Assembly (NCBI GenBank): GCA_001798455.1
Contig: MGSI01000140.1
Span: 1-15,507 of the forward strand
Direction of reading: 5' to 3'
DNA: 15,507 bases
Origin: Deltaproteobacteria bacterium RIFCSPLOWO2_02_FULL_57_26
GTDB lineage: Bacteria; Desulfobacterota; Binatia; UBA9968
The notes beneath the pieces were generated by a model. The model made no database searches, was not told the DNA's origin, and saw nothing but the letters and a program-made list of their open reading frames with translations. Both the position numbers and the translations under genes were made by a program. This document shows positions 6,166-13,473 of this stretch, one piece after another. Positions within the stretch are counted from its first letter, which is position 1; every line of letters begins with the position of its first letter.

Positions 6166-7452
6166 ATGAAAACGATCGGAGAGGTAAAGCTCCCGCTGCG
6201 GGGAGAGTTACGCGTACCGGGCGATAAGTCCATCGGCCACAGGGCGGTCATCTTCGCCAGCGTGGCCCGGGGGAGGAGTAGGATTTTTAACCTCTCCACG
6301 GGCGAGGACAACTTGAGAACAGTCGAGGCCTTCAAAGACCTGGGCGTGGCGATCCAAAGGGATGGCGAGGTGCTGTGCGTCGACGGCAAAGGGTGGGACG
6401 GTCTTTGCCCGCCGCGCCGGGTGATCGATTGCGGCAATTCAGGGACCACGATGCGCCTGCTCTCCGGGGTGTTGGCAGGCCGTCCGTTCGTCGCGACGCT
6501 GGACGGCGATGACTCTCTCAAGCGGCGGCCAATGCAGAGGATCATCGACCCGCTCGGCCAGATGGGTGCTCAGATCTTGAGCCAGAACGGCAAGGGATTA
6601 GCCCCCTTGGAGATCCACGGCGGGCGGCTGCGCGGGATCCATTATGTTTCTCCGGTTGCCAGCGCCCAGGTTAAATCGGCAGTCATTTTGGCCGGGCTTC
6701 AGGCGGAAGGCACCACGGTGGTCGAGGAGCCGCAACAGTCCCGGGATCATACCGAGATCATGGCGCGGGCCTTTGGCGCTGAGATTTCGGTGCGGGGAAA
6801 ATCGGTTTCCGTGACCGGAGGTCGGGTTCTCTCAGCCAGGGAAGTGCGGGTTCCGGGGGATTTCTCATCGGCGGCGTTTTTCCTTGTCGCCGCCGCGGTG
6901 ACTCCGGGCTCGATTGTGCTCGTTCGCGAAGTGGGGTGTAATGCGACCCGAAACGGGGTGCTGGAGGTTTTACGACGGATGGGGGCCTCGATTGAGGTCC
7001 TGAATCTGAGGGAGGAGGGTGGGGAACCGGTGGCAGACCTGCGAGTCATTGGTGGAAAGCTCAAAGGGGTGGAGATCGGACCCGAAATGGTTGCTAGAAC
7101 GATCGACGAATATCCGATCCTCGCGGTCGCTGGAGCGTTAGCGGAGGGTGTGACCACTATCGCCGGCGCGCGCGAGCTGAGGTATAAGGAGTCCGACCGC
7201 ATTGCAGTGATGGCGGGCGAGTTGCGCAAACTGGGCGTGCAGGTGGAGGAACGCGAGGACGGCATGATCATCGAGGGGCGGGGGCGGCTTCGGGGAGGTC
7301 CGGTCAAAACTTACGGGGATCATCGGGTCGCCATGGCCCTCGCCGTAGCGGGGCTTTCCGCTGAGGGAGGCGTCGGGATTGACGATAGCGCATGCGCCGA
7401 CATTTCGTTTCCCGGTTTTTTTGAACTCCTGGAAGGGCTATGCCGTTCTTAG
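6166..7452 (+). CDS. aroA: 3-phosphoshikimate 1-carboxyvinyltransferase (EPSP synthase)
   Basis: Transfers enolpyruvyl from PEP to shikimate 3-phosphate. The 428 residues form the two-domain inside-out barrel family. Visible sites are PGDKSIGHR (Lys21, Ser22, Arg26), CGNSGTTMRLLSG (residues 89-101), SAQVKS (166-171), SRDHTE (192-197), NATR (259-262), TIDEYPILAVA with the catalytic Asp, RYKESDR and DHRVAMALA. The four short motifs used to define class II EPSP synthases (GDKx, RxHxE, SAQxK, NxTR) are all present, so this is closer to the CP4/Bacillus type than to the E. coli type. The start ATG is 9 nt after the tyrA stop. The ribosome site is weak and the intervening 8 nt are the palindrome CGAGCTCG, so coupling to tyrA translation is likely. 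Confidence 0.95.
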   Translation: MKTIGEVKLPLRGELRVPGDKSIGHRAVIFASVARGRSRIFNLSTGEDNLRTVEAFKDLGVAIQRDGEVLCVDGKGWDGLCPPRRVIDCGNSGTTMRLLSGVLAGRPFVATLDGDDSLKRRPMQRIIDPLGQMGAQILSQNGKGLAPLEIHGGRLRGIHYVSPVASAQVKSAVILAGLQAEGTTVVEEPQQSRDHTEIMARAFGAEISVRGKSVSVTGGRVLSAREVRVPGDFSSAAFFLVAAAVTPGSIVLVREVGCNATRNGVLEVLRRMGASIEVLNLREEGGEPVADLRVIGGKLKGVEIGPEMVARTIDEYPILAVAGALAEGVTTIAGARELRYKESDRIAVMAGELRKLGVQVEEREDGMIIEGRGRLRGGPVKTYGDHRVAMALAVAGLSAEGGVGIDDSACADISFPGFFELLEGLCRS

Positions 7453-7464
7453 CCCGGCGCCGGG
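7453..7464 (+). other. 12-bp palindrome between aroA stop and cmk ribosome site
   Basis: CCCGGCGCCGGG starts on the base after the aroA stop codon. Its last bases overlap the GGGAAGG ribosome site of cmk (7462-7468). As RNA it can fold as CCCG-GCGC-CGGG and partly hide that site. A palindrome of this length is expected a few times by chance in a window this size, so only its position is notable. Confidence 0.6.
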
Positions 7465-7470
7465 AAGGTG

Positions 7471-8175
7471 ATGAGCCAGCCCTTGGCCGGTAAACCGTTG
7501 CGGGGCCTGATCATCGCGATCGACGGGCCGGCGGCCGCTGGGAAGAGCACGCTGGCAAAACGCTTGGCGAGGGAGCTCAATTATGTTTACGTCGATACGG
7601 GAGCGATGTACAGGGCGCTTGCGTGGAGGGTGATGGAGGAGGGGATAGATCCGGGAGACGAGAAGGAGCTGGGAAGAATCCTTCAACAGATGAGGATAAG
7701 GCTGGTCGAGCACGCCGGCCAACTCCGGGTGCTCCTGAACGAGGTGGATGTGACCGAACAGATCCGCGCCCCCGAGGTAAGCCAGATGGCATCGAAGGTC
7801 TCGACTCTGAAGGTGGTCCGCGACAGAATGGTCGAGCTCCAAAGGGCGATGGGTTCTCAGGGCGGGGTCGTGGCGGAGGGAAGAGACATTGGAACGGTTG
7901 TTTTTCCCGTAGCGGATGTCAAAATTTATCTTGACGCCTCACCCGAAGAACGGGCCAGGCGCCGCTTCGCGGAGCTCAGAAGCCAGGGCAAGCAGGTCAC
8001 TTTGGAGGAGACGTTGGAAGAGATGAAGGAGAGGGATCGGCGCGATCAGGAACGCGCCGTGGCACCCCTGCGCAAAGCAGAGAATGCGTTGGTCGTCGAT
8101 TCGTCGCGCCTCGGCGCCGAGGCGGTGGTGGAGCAGGTTATGCGAGAAATCAAGAATAAATTGCGAGCAATTTAG
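7471..8175 (+). CDS. cmk: Cytidylate kinase
   Basis: Phosphorylates CMP and dCMP with ATP, recycling nucleotides from RNA and lipid turnover. About 234 residues, the normal length for bacterial CMP kinases. The P-loop GPAAAGKST lies near residues 19-27. It is followed by YVDTGAMYRAL (nucleoside binding), VVAEGRDIGTVVFP with the conserved GRDIGT block, and the lid region PEERARRRFAELR. Two start codons sit side by side, GTG 7468 and ATG 7471; the ATG is listed, but both lie very close to the GGGAAGG ribosome site. The cmk-rpsA pairing is widespread in Gram-negative bacteria and is seen again here: the stop codon lies 20 nt before the rpsA ATG. Confidence 0.95.
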   Translation: MSQPLAGKPLRGLIIAIDGPAAAGKSTLAKRLARELNYVYVDTGAMYRALAWRVMEEGIDPGDEKELGRILQQMRIRLVEHAGQLRVLLNEVDVTEQIRAPEVSQMASKVSTLKVVRDRMVELQRAMGSQGGVVAEGRDIGTVVFPVADVKIYLDASPEERARRRFAELRSQGKQVTLEETLEEMKERDRRDQERAVAPLRKAENALVVDSSRLGAEAVVEQVMREIKNKLRAI

Positions 8176-8195
8176 TGAGATGGGAGGGCTATTTC

Positions 8196-9950
8196 ATGGC
8201 CCAAAATGAAGAAAATAGGAAACCCGAGACCGCCAGTGGCGGTGAAGATTTTGAGACCCTCTTTGAAGAGAGCATGCGTACCGTAAAGCCTGGCGGGGTA
8301 GTCAAGGGGAGGGTTGTAGGTGTCACACCCACCCATGTCATGATCGATGTCGGGTACAAAAGCGAAGGTCAGATTCCGATCGGGGAGTTTTTGGACAGCC
8401 AGGGCAGGATTCAGGTTCGGGAGGGGGATGAAGTCGATGTTTTCTTCGCGTCATCAGAGGGCGAGAATGGAGGCATTCTGCTTTCCCGCGAACGGGCGGA
8501 GAGTATCAAACTTTGGGAGGAGATCGAAAAGGCCTATCAAGAGGGCTCCGGCGTCGAGGGCGTGGTTTTGGCCAAGGTCAAGGGAGGGTTCAAGGTGGAC
8601 GTGGGTGTTCCCGGGTTTCTGCCGGGCTCGCACGTGGATATTCGACCCACACGCAATCCCGATAAATACGTGGGCTTGAAGGACCGTTTTGCCGTTCTCA
8701 AATTCAACCGCCAGCGGGGTAATGTCGTGCTCTCCCGCAGGGTGCTGCTCGAAAAGGAGCGCGAGAATCTCAAGAAAGAGGTGCTCAAGGTTTTGGAAGA
8801 GGGAGTCATCCTGGAAGGCGCGGTTAAGAATATCACTGGCTATGGCGCCTTCGTGGATCTGGGCGGCATCGATGGCATCCTACATATCAGCGATATGTCC
8901 TGGGGGCGGATCAGCCATCCTTCCGAGGTCCTCAAAGTAGGGGATCGGATCAAAGTCGTGGTCCTGAAATTCGATCCGGAACGGGAGCGGATCTCGCTCG
9001 GCATGAAGCAACTTTTACCCGATCCCTGGCATTCGGTCGGGGAAAACTATCCGGTAGGTTCAAGGGTCCGCGGGAAAATCCTGAGCCTGACCGACTACGG
9101 TGCCTTTGTCGAGCTGGAAAGGGGGGTCGAGGGTCTCATCCACGTTTCCGAGATGTCCTGGACCAAGAAGGTCCCCCACCCCTCGAAGGTGCTTCAAGTC
9201 GGGGAAATCGCCGAGGTCGCGGTGCTCAACGTGGATGTAACCCACCGCCGCATCTCGTTGGGATTGAAGCAGGTCATGCCGAATCCCTGGGACGAGCTCA
9301 AAGAGAAGTACCCTGTGGGCAGCGTCATCAAGGGTCCGGTGCGCAACGTCACGGATTTTGGTGTCTTCGTAGGAGTCTCGGAGGGTATCGATGGCTTGGT
9401 CCATATCTCCGACCTCCATTGGACCAAAAAGATCAAGCATCCCTCGGAACTCTATAAGAAGGGCGATGTGGTGGAGGCTAAGGTCCTTGGGGTGGATGTG
9501 CAAAACGAGCGTCTCTCCCTGGGGATTAAACAGCTTACCACCGATCCCTGGCAAACCATCGCTGAGCGGTATCCCGTTGGCCGCAAAATCAAAGGGGAGG
9601 TGACCAGTGTGCCTGACTTCGGCGTGTTCGTTCGCTTGGAGGAGGGTGTGGAGGGCTTAATCCATGTATCGCAGCTGAGTACAGATCGGGTGGATAAGCC
9701 TTCGGGTCTTTTCAAAGTTGGCGACCAGGTCGAGGCGGAGGTCATCCATTTGGTCCCGCACGAAAGGAAGATCGGCCTCAGTGTCCGCGCGCTCAAAAAG
9801 AGCGAGGAGCGCCGGGAGATGGAGGATTATTTGAAACGGGAGAAAGAGGCAGGGAGGTTTTCTTTCGAGTCCATCCTGAACGAGGAACTCAGACTCGATC
9901 GTGATGAGGAGCCTCGGCCCGCGGGGAAGCGAAAGGGGGGCAATCTCTAG
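8196..9950 (+). CDS. rpsA: 30S ribosomal protein S1, six S1 domains
   Basis: 584 residues containing six OB-fold S1 domains at roughly residues 30-100, 115-180, 200-270, 285-357, 372-445 and 458-530, followed by a charged, Lys/Arg-rich tail. Domains 3-6 are close copies, each beginning with a basic or G/Y-P-V-G-type entry and containing GxFV, a DGLxHxS-type strand and ERISLG-type ends. Domains 1 and 2 are divergent, as expected for the ribosome-docking half. S1 recruits mRNAs with weak ribosome sites to the 30S subunit. The frame is open from GTG 8175, overlapping the cmk stop. ATG 8196 is chosen because GGGAGGG lies 7 nt upstream and the protein then starts MAQNEE. The stop codon is buried in a hairpin (9940-9960). 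Confidence 0.95.
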   Translation: MAQNEENRKPETASGGEDFETLFEESMRTVKPGGVVKGRVVGVTPTHVMIDVGYKSEGQIPIGEFLDSQGRIQVREGDEVDVFFASSEGENGGILLSRERAESIKLWEEIEKAYQEGSGVEGVVLAKVKGGFKVDVGVPGFLPGSHVDIRPTRNPDKYVGLKDRFAVLKFNRQRGNVVLSRRVLLEKERENLKKEVLKVLEEGVILEGAVKNITGYGAFVDLGGIDGILHISDMSWGRISHPSEVLKVGDRIKVVVLKFDPERERISLGMKQLLPDPWHSVGENYPVGSRVRGKILSLTDYGAFVELERGVEGLIHVSEMSWTKKVPHPSKVLQVGEIAEVAVLNVDVTHRRISLGLKQVMPNPWDELKEKYPVGSVIKGPVRNVTDFGVFVGVSEGIDGLVHISDLHWTKKIKHPSELYKKGDVVEAKVLGVDVQNERLSLGIKQLTTDPWQTIAERYPVGRKIKGEVTSVPDFGVFVRLEEGVEGLIHVSQLSTDRVDKPSGLFKVGDQVEAEVIHLVPHERKIGLSVRALKKSEERREMEDYLKREKEAGRFSFESILNEELRLDRDEEPRPAGKRKGGNL

Positions 9951-9960
9951 TAGAGATTGC
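9940..9960 (+). other. 21-nt near-perfect palindrome across the rpsA stop codon
   Basis: GCAATCTCTA (9940-9949), a central G and TAGAGATTGC (9951-9960) are exact inverted repeats, with the rpsA TAG inside. As RNA it folds into an 8-9 bp hairpin with a small loop. No U-run follows, so it is unlikely to be a terminator. It could protect the rpsA mRNA 3' end or be an RNase site separating the abundant rpsA message from the downstream sppA part. Confidence 0.7.
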
Positions 9961-9970
9961 GGCGCGGTCG

Positions 9971-10864
9971 ATGGCTAGGAGATTGCTCAAGGGATTGGGA
10001 ATCCTTTTTTTATCCATCCTGCTTTTTTCCTTTGTCCTTTTTTTCTATGCTTATCTGACAGGGGGTGAGGTCTCGGTGCTCACCCTTCTGGGTGGGGACT
10101 CCGTCGGGGTGCTGGAGATCGAGGGTACCATCAACAGCTCGCGGGAAGCCATTCAAGGCCTCAAACAGTTCGCGGAGGCCAGAGGGATCAAGGCCGTGGT
10201 CGTCCGCATTGATTCCCCGGGCGGCGCGGTAGCTCCCACGCAGGAGATTTCCGAAGAGATCGGCAAGCTTAAGAAGAAAAAACCCGTCATCGCCTCCCTC
10301 GGGGGGATGGCCGCCTCGGGGGGATATTACATTGCCAGCGCGTGTGACCGAGTGGTGGCCAACCCGGGGACGCTGACCGGGTCCATCGGCGTCATCATGG
10401 AATTGGGGAACGTCGAGGAGCTGATGCGCAAGCTCGGCCTGAAGGGATTTGCGATTAAGAGCGGACCGCATAAGGATGTTGGATCTCCCCTGCGGCCTCT
10501 CACACCGGAGGGGCGGGCCATCTTGCAGGGGTTGGTGGACAACGTGCACGGGCAGTTCGTGAGCGCCGTGGTCAAGGGAAGGAAATTGCCCGAGGCAAAG
10601 GTGCGAGAAATCGCTGACGGCAGAGTCTTTTCGGGGGAGCAGGCCAAGGCTTTGGGGTTGGTGGATCAGCTAGGGAACCTGGAGGATGCGATCGATCTGG
10701 CCGCCAAGCGTGCGGGCATCGAAGGCGTTCCTCAAGTCGTTTACTCCCGGGGTGACGAAAAGAGTTGGTGGGAAAGGCTTGTCTTTTCCTTTTTCGGTCG
10801 GCGGCTGGGCGGGAGTGAAAGATGGGGGCTCCTTTACGAGTGGTCGCCCCAGCTCATGCATTGA
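9971..10864 (+). CDS. sppA: Signal peptide peptidase SppA, short (36K-type) form
   Basis: 297 residues of an S49-family membrane serine protease that degrades cleaved signal peptides. One N-terminal membrane anchor spans about residues 7-29 (LGILFLSILLFSFVLFFYA). The protease domain follows, with RIDSPGG and the nucleophile Ser116 in GMAASGGYYIA. The general base is Lys168 in SGPHKD, 52 residues downstream, the same spacing I recall for Bacillus SppA. It is the single-domain form, half the length of the E. coli enzyme, and would work as an oligomer with the active site outside the cytoplasmic membrane. The ATG is 20 nt after the rpsA stop and only a weak ribosome site is visible. A 12-bp G-rich direct repeat (10297-10308 and 10314-10325) overlaps the active-site codons. 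Confidence 0.93.
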   Translation: MARRLLKGLGILFLSILLFSFVLFFYAYLTGGEVSVLTLLGGDSVGVLEIEGTINSSREAIQGLKQFAEARGIKAVVVRIDSPGGAVAPTQEISEEIGKLKKKKPVIASLGGMAASGGYYIASACDRVVANPGTLTGSIGVIMELGNVEELMRKLGLKGFAIKSGPHKDVGSPLRPLTPEGRAILQGLVDNVHGQFVSAVVKGRKLPEAKVREIADGRVFSGEQAKALGLVDQLGNLEDAIDLAAKRAGIEGVPQVVYSRGDEKSWWERLVFSFFGRRLGGSERWGLLYEWSPQLMH

Positions 10865-10926
10865 GTATCTCCAACAAGGGTCCGGGGAGGCTGGCAGCCG
10901 AGAGACTTTTTCGATGAGGGGGGATT

Positions 10927-11229
10927 ATGACGAAGAGAGATCTGATTGACGAAGTCAATAAGAGGTTTCCCCACCTCTCGCGTCGCGATTCTGAAGTGAT
11001 CGTTAACTCCGTTTTCGATTCTATGGTCAGCGCCATGGAACAGGGGGAGAGGATCGAGATCCGGGGGTTTGGGAGCTTTGTGGTGAAGCACCGCCGCGCG
11101 CGGGAAGGGCGAAACCCAAAGAGCGGAGCCGTAGTGTCGGTTTCGGCCAAGAGAGTTCCTTTCTTTAAAGTCGGGAAGGAGCTCAGGTTGAGGGTCGATG
11201 GGAAGGGAGAACCGCACAAGGGATCCTGA
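10927..11229 (+). CDS. ihfB: Integration host factor beta-type DNA-bending protein (HU/IHF family)
   Basis: 100 residues starting MTKRDLIDEV, with the HU/IHF signature ERIEIRGFGSF at about residues 42-52. The beta-ribbon arm contains GRNPKSG, whose proline is expected to intercalate and kink DNA, and FFKVGKELR closes the fold. The MTK start, RGFGSF and the position downstream of rpsA all favour IHF-beta over HU. In proteobacteria IHF-beta pairs with IHF-alpha, which is not in this window. A strong purine tract GAGGGGGGA lies just before the ATG. The 62-nt gap after sppA holds a short GGCTGGCAGCC hairpin and a T5 run, too weak to call as a terminator. The stop overlaps the next start (TGATG). 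Confidence 0.9.
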   Translation: MTKRDLIDEVNKRFPHLSRRDSEVIVNSVFDSMVSAMEQGERIEIRGFGSFVVKHRRAREGRNPKSGAVVSVSAKRVPFFKVGKELRLRVDGKGEPHKGS

Positions 11230-11711
11230 TGAAGAATATCTGGGCCCCCTGGCGCATGACCTATATTGATGATGACAAGCGGGAAGGGTGTATCTTCTGC
11301 GATAAGCTGAAGGGGCCAGACCGCCGCTCGAATCTGGTACTGGCGGAAACAGCCCATTCCCTGGTCATGTTGAATAAGTATCCGTACAACAACGGCCATC
11401 TCTTGTTGGCGCCGAAGCGGCATGAAAAGCAGCTCTCCGCGCTGTCTGTGGACGAGTACGGGGACTTGAGCGAGGCCTTAAGGAAATCAGTGGCTATTAT
11501 CCTCGCCGCGCTCCATCCGGGGGGAATCAACCTGGGGATGAATCTCGGGCGCTGCGCCGGGGCGGGCGTCGAGGATCATTTCCACTGGCATGTGGTGCCA
11601 CGATGGGACGCGGATACGAATTTCATGCCGGTCGTGGGAGAGGTCCGGGTCATGCCCCAGCATCTTTTAGAGAGCTATGACCGGTTGAGGCCCTATTTTG
11701 AAGCGTTCTGA
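11229..11711 (+). CDS. HIT-family nucleotide hydrolase/phosphorylase (Ap4A phosphorylase-like)
   Basis: 160 residues. The start WAPWRMTYI, a CIFC pair (Cys21, Cys24) likely to bind zinc with downstream histidines, NNGHLLLAPKRH, and the histidine triad HFHWHVV (His117, 119, 121) all match HIT proteins of the diadenosine tetraphosphate phosphorylase/hydrolase branch. The tail DTNFMPVVGEVRVMP is typical of that branch. The middle His of the triad acts as the nucleophile on the alpha-phosphate. Likely substrates are Ap4A or adenylylated nucleotides; the exact reaction (phosphorolysis or hydrolysis) cannot be decided here. ATG 11229 shares one base with the ihfB stop, so translation is coupled. 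Confidence 0.9.
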   Translation: MKNIWAPWRMTYIDDDKREGCIFCDKLKGPDRRSNLVLAETAHSLVMLNKYPYNNGHLLLAPKRHEKQLSALSVDEYGDLSEALRKSVAIILAALHPGGINLGMNLGRCAGAGVEDHFHWHVVPRWDADTNFMPVVGEVRVMPQHLLESYDRLRPYFEAF

Positions 11712-11720
11712 TCTGCTAGA

Positions 11721-12041
11721 ATGATAAAAGTATTGAAGACGGTTTTTGTTACGCTGTTGTTTATCTTGGGGATTACCTTTTCGATGGAAAATGCTGAGCC
11801 CCTTCGCCTGCGCTATTATTTTGGTTTGGAGACGCCTCCTATTCCTCTCTTTTTGCTGGTCCTGTTCGCGATTCTTCTGGGCGTCTTGCTGGCGGGGGTG
11901 GGTTTTCTCTTCGATCAGTGGTCTCTCAAACGGGCCCTCAGAGAAAAAGATCGGGCGATCGCTGCGCTGGAGCGGGAGATTCAGGCTTTCGGCGAGCGAG
12001 AAGGCCAGAGCGGGGGGGCGGGCATCAAGGAGCGAATTTAG
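11721..12041 (+). CDS. lapA: LapA-domain (DUF1049) inner-membrane protein
   Basis: 106 residues with two membrane helices (about 6-24 and 40-65), a short periplasmic loop containing the family hallmark SMENAEPLRLRYYFG, and a charged cytoplasmic coiled coil (about 72-95) at the C-terminus. This is the lipopolysaccharide assembly protein A layout. In E. coli LapA works with LapB to control LpxC proteolysis and LPS synthesis. No lapB-like gene is next to it here, so a role in LPS control is inferred from the family only. The start has no clear ribosome site and lies 9 nt after the HIT gene. Confidence 0.82.
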   Translation: MIKVLKTVFVTLLFILGITFSMENAEPLRLRYYFGLETPPIPLFLLVLFAILLGVLLAGVGFLFDQWSLKRALREKDRAIAALEREIQAFGEREGQSGGAGIKERI

Positions 12042-12061
12042 CTGCAGGGAGGCGTGCGAGC

Positions 12062-13459
12062 GTGAAAGAGCTGAAGACCCTGGGAGAACTTAAAAAAAGC
12101 GGCCATCCGGTGCTCTCTGTGCGCGAGGAGATGCGCAAGAATCTCATGCAGTATCTCCAGAGCGGCAGTCGGATTTTACCAGGCATCATCGGATACGACG
12201 ACACCGTGATCCCGGAGATTGAGAATGCGGTCCTCTCGGGCCACCACATGGTCTTTCTGGGCGAGCGGGGACAGGCCAAATCCCGCATCATCCGCGGATT
12301 GGTTTCCCTTCTCGACGAGCGGATCCCGATCGTCCAGGGCTGCGAAATCAACGACAACCCGCTTCATCCGATCTGTCGGGTGTGCAGGCGGCGGTTGGAG
12401 AAAGAAGGAGACGCGCTGCCCATCGAGTGGATCGGGAGGGAGCAACGCTATAGCGAGAAGCTGGCCACTCCGGATGCGTCCATAGCGGACCTCATCGGTG
12501 AGATCGATCCGATCAAGGTAGCGGAGGGAAGATACCTTGCGGACGAAGAGACCATTCATTATGGTTTGATCCCCAGGACGAATCGCGGGATTTTCGCCAT
12601 CAATGAGCTGCCCGACCTGACCGAAAAGGTGCAGGTGGGTCTCTTCAATCTCATGGAGGAGAAGGATGTCCAGATCAAGGGCTACAAGATCCGTCTCCTC
12701 CTGGACGTCATGATCGTGGCGAGCGCCAACCCAGAGGATTACACGAGCCGCGGTCGGATCATTACGCCCCTGAAGGATCGGTTCGACGTTCAGATCCGGA
12801 CCCATTATCCCCGGACCATCCAGGACGAGATCACGATTATGGAGCAAGAGGCGATCTCTCTAAACGAGCGCAGCCTCACGGTTCGGACACCTCAATTCAT
12901 GAAAGAGATCATCGCCAACGTGACCTTCGAGGCCCGCAGGTCGAACGAAATCAATCAGGCCTCCGGGGTGAGCGTTCGGGTAACGATCAACAACTACGAG
13001 AGCATGATCAGCAACGCGGAGAAGCGGGCCCTGCGGCTGCGCGAAGGAGAGGTCGTTCCCCGCGTCAGCGACCTGCATTGCCTAATAGCCTCGACCAGCG
13101 GCAAAATCGAGATGGAATATGTGGGGGAGGATCGGAAGGAGGACGAGGTGGTCCAAAAGCTGCTGAACCGTGCGCTCGTGAAGGTGTTCGATCAGTATTT
13201 CAGCGTGAGCTCGCTGCAAAAAATCGTTGACTATTTCAACTCCGGTTGGGGGGTGGAGGTCTCGGATGGAATGCCCGCCAAGGACTACCTGGAAGGGATC
13301 AAGGAGATTCCGGGATTGAAAGAGGCGATCCGCACGCTAGGACCCATGGAGTCTCCGGCCTTGATGGCTTCGGCCACAGAGTTTATCATGGAAGGGTTAC
13401 ACCTCCACCAGAAGCTCAACAAAGAGGTTGAGGGAGGGAGGATCACCTACGGCAAGTAG
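12062..13459 (+). CDS. AAA+ ATPase of the MoxR/magnesium chelatase I-subunit type
   Basis: About 465 residues. The Walker A-like loop is GERGQAKS (residues 67-74), with Ala where Gly is usual. The Walker B strand reads GIFAINEL (176-183), with Asn181 in place of Asp and Glu182 kept. Sensor 1 is in ASANPED (Asn223), and an arginine-finger-like LKDRF (Arg240) follows. Between Walker A and B is an insertion with CEINDNPLHPICRVC (Cys94, His102, Cys105, Cys108), which could bind a metal. The C-terminal third is helical. The frame is open from 11918, but GTG 12062 is chosen because GGGAGG lies 10 nt upstream and the extension overlaps lapA. It is followed 14 nt later by a VWA gene, the standard partner of MoxR- and BchI-type ATPases. 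Likely a remodelling chaperone; the client is unknown. Photosynthetic magnesium chelation is unlikely, as no bch genes are nearby. Confidence 0.88.
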   Translation: MKELKTLGELKKSGHPVLSVREEMRKNLMQYLQSGSRILPGIIGYDDTVIPEIENAVLSGHHMVFLGERGQAKSRIIRGLVSLLDERIPIVQGCEINDNPLHPICRVCRRRLEKEGDALPIEWIGREQRYSEKLATPDASIADLIGEIDPIKVAEGRYLADEETIHYGLIPRTNRGIFAINELPDLTEKVQVGLFNLMEEKDVQIKGYKIRLLLDVMIVASANPEDYTSRGRIITPLKDRFDVQIRTHYPRTIQDEITIMEQEAISLNERSLTVRTPQFMKEIIANVTFEARRSNEINQASGVSVRVTINNYESMISNAEKRALRLREGEVVPRVSDLHCLIASTSGKIEMEYVGEDRKEDEVVQKLLNRALVKVFDQYFSVSSLQKIVDYFNSGWGVEVSDGMPAKDYLEGIKEIPGLKEAIRTLGPMESPALMASATEFIMEGLHLHQKLNKEVEGGRITYGK

Positions 13460-13473
13460 GTAATGCGCCGGTT

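Noticed and set aside
10297..10325. 12-bp direct repeat CCTCGGGGGGAT in sppA
   Set aside because: The copies are in different frames and follow from Gly/Ser-rich active-site codons; a slippage risk at most, not a feature.
11918..12061. N-terminal extension of the AAA+ ATPase into lapA
   Set aside because: The extra 48 residues overlap the lapA coding sequence in another frame and look like low-complexity read-through; GTG 12062 has a good ribosome site.
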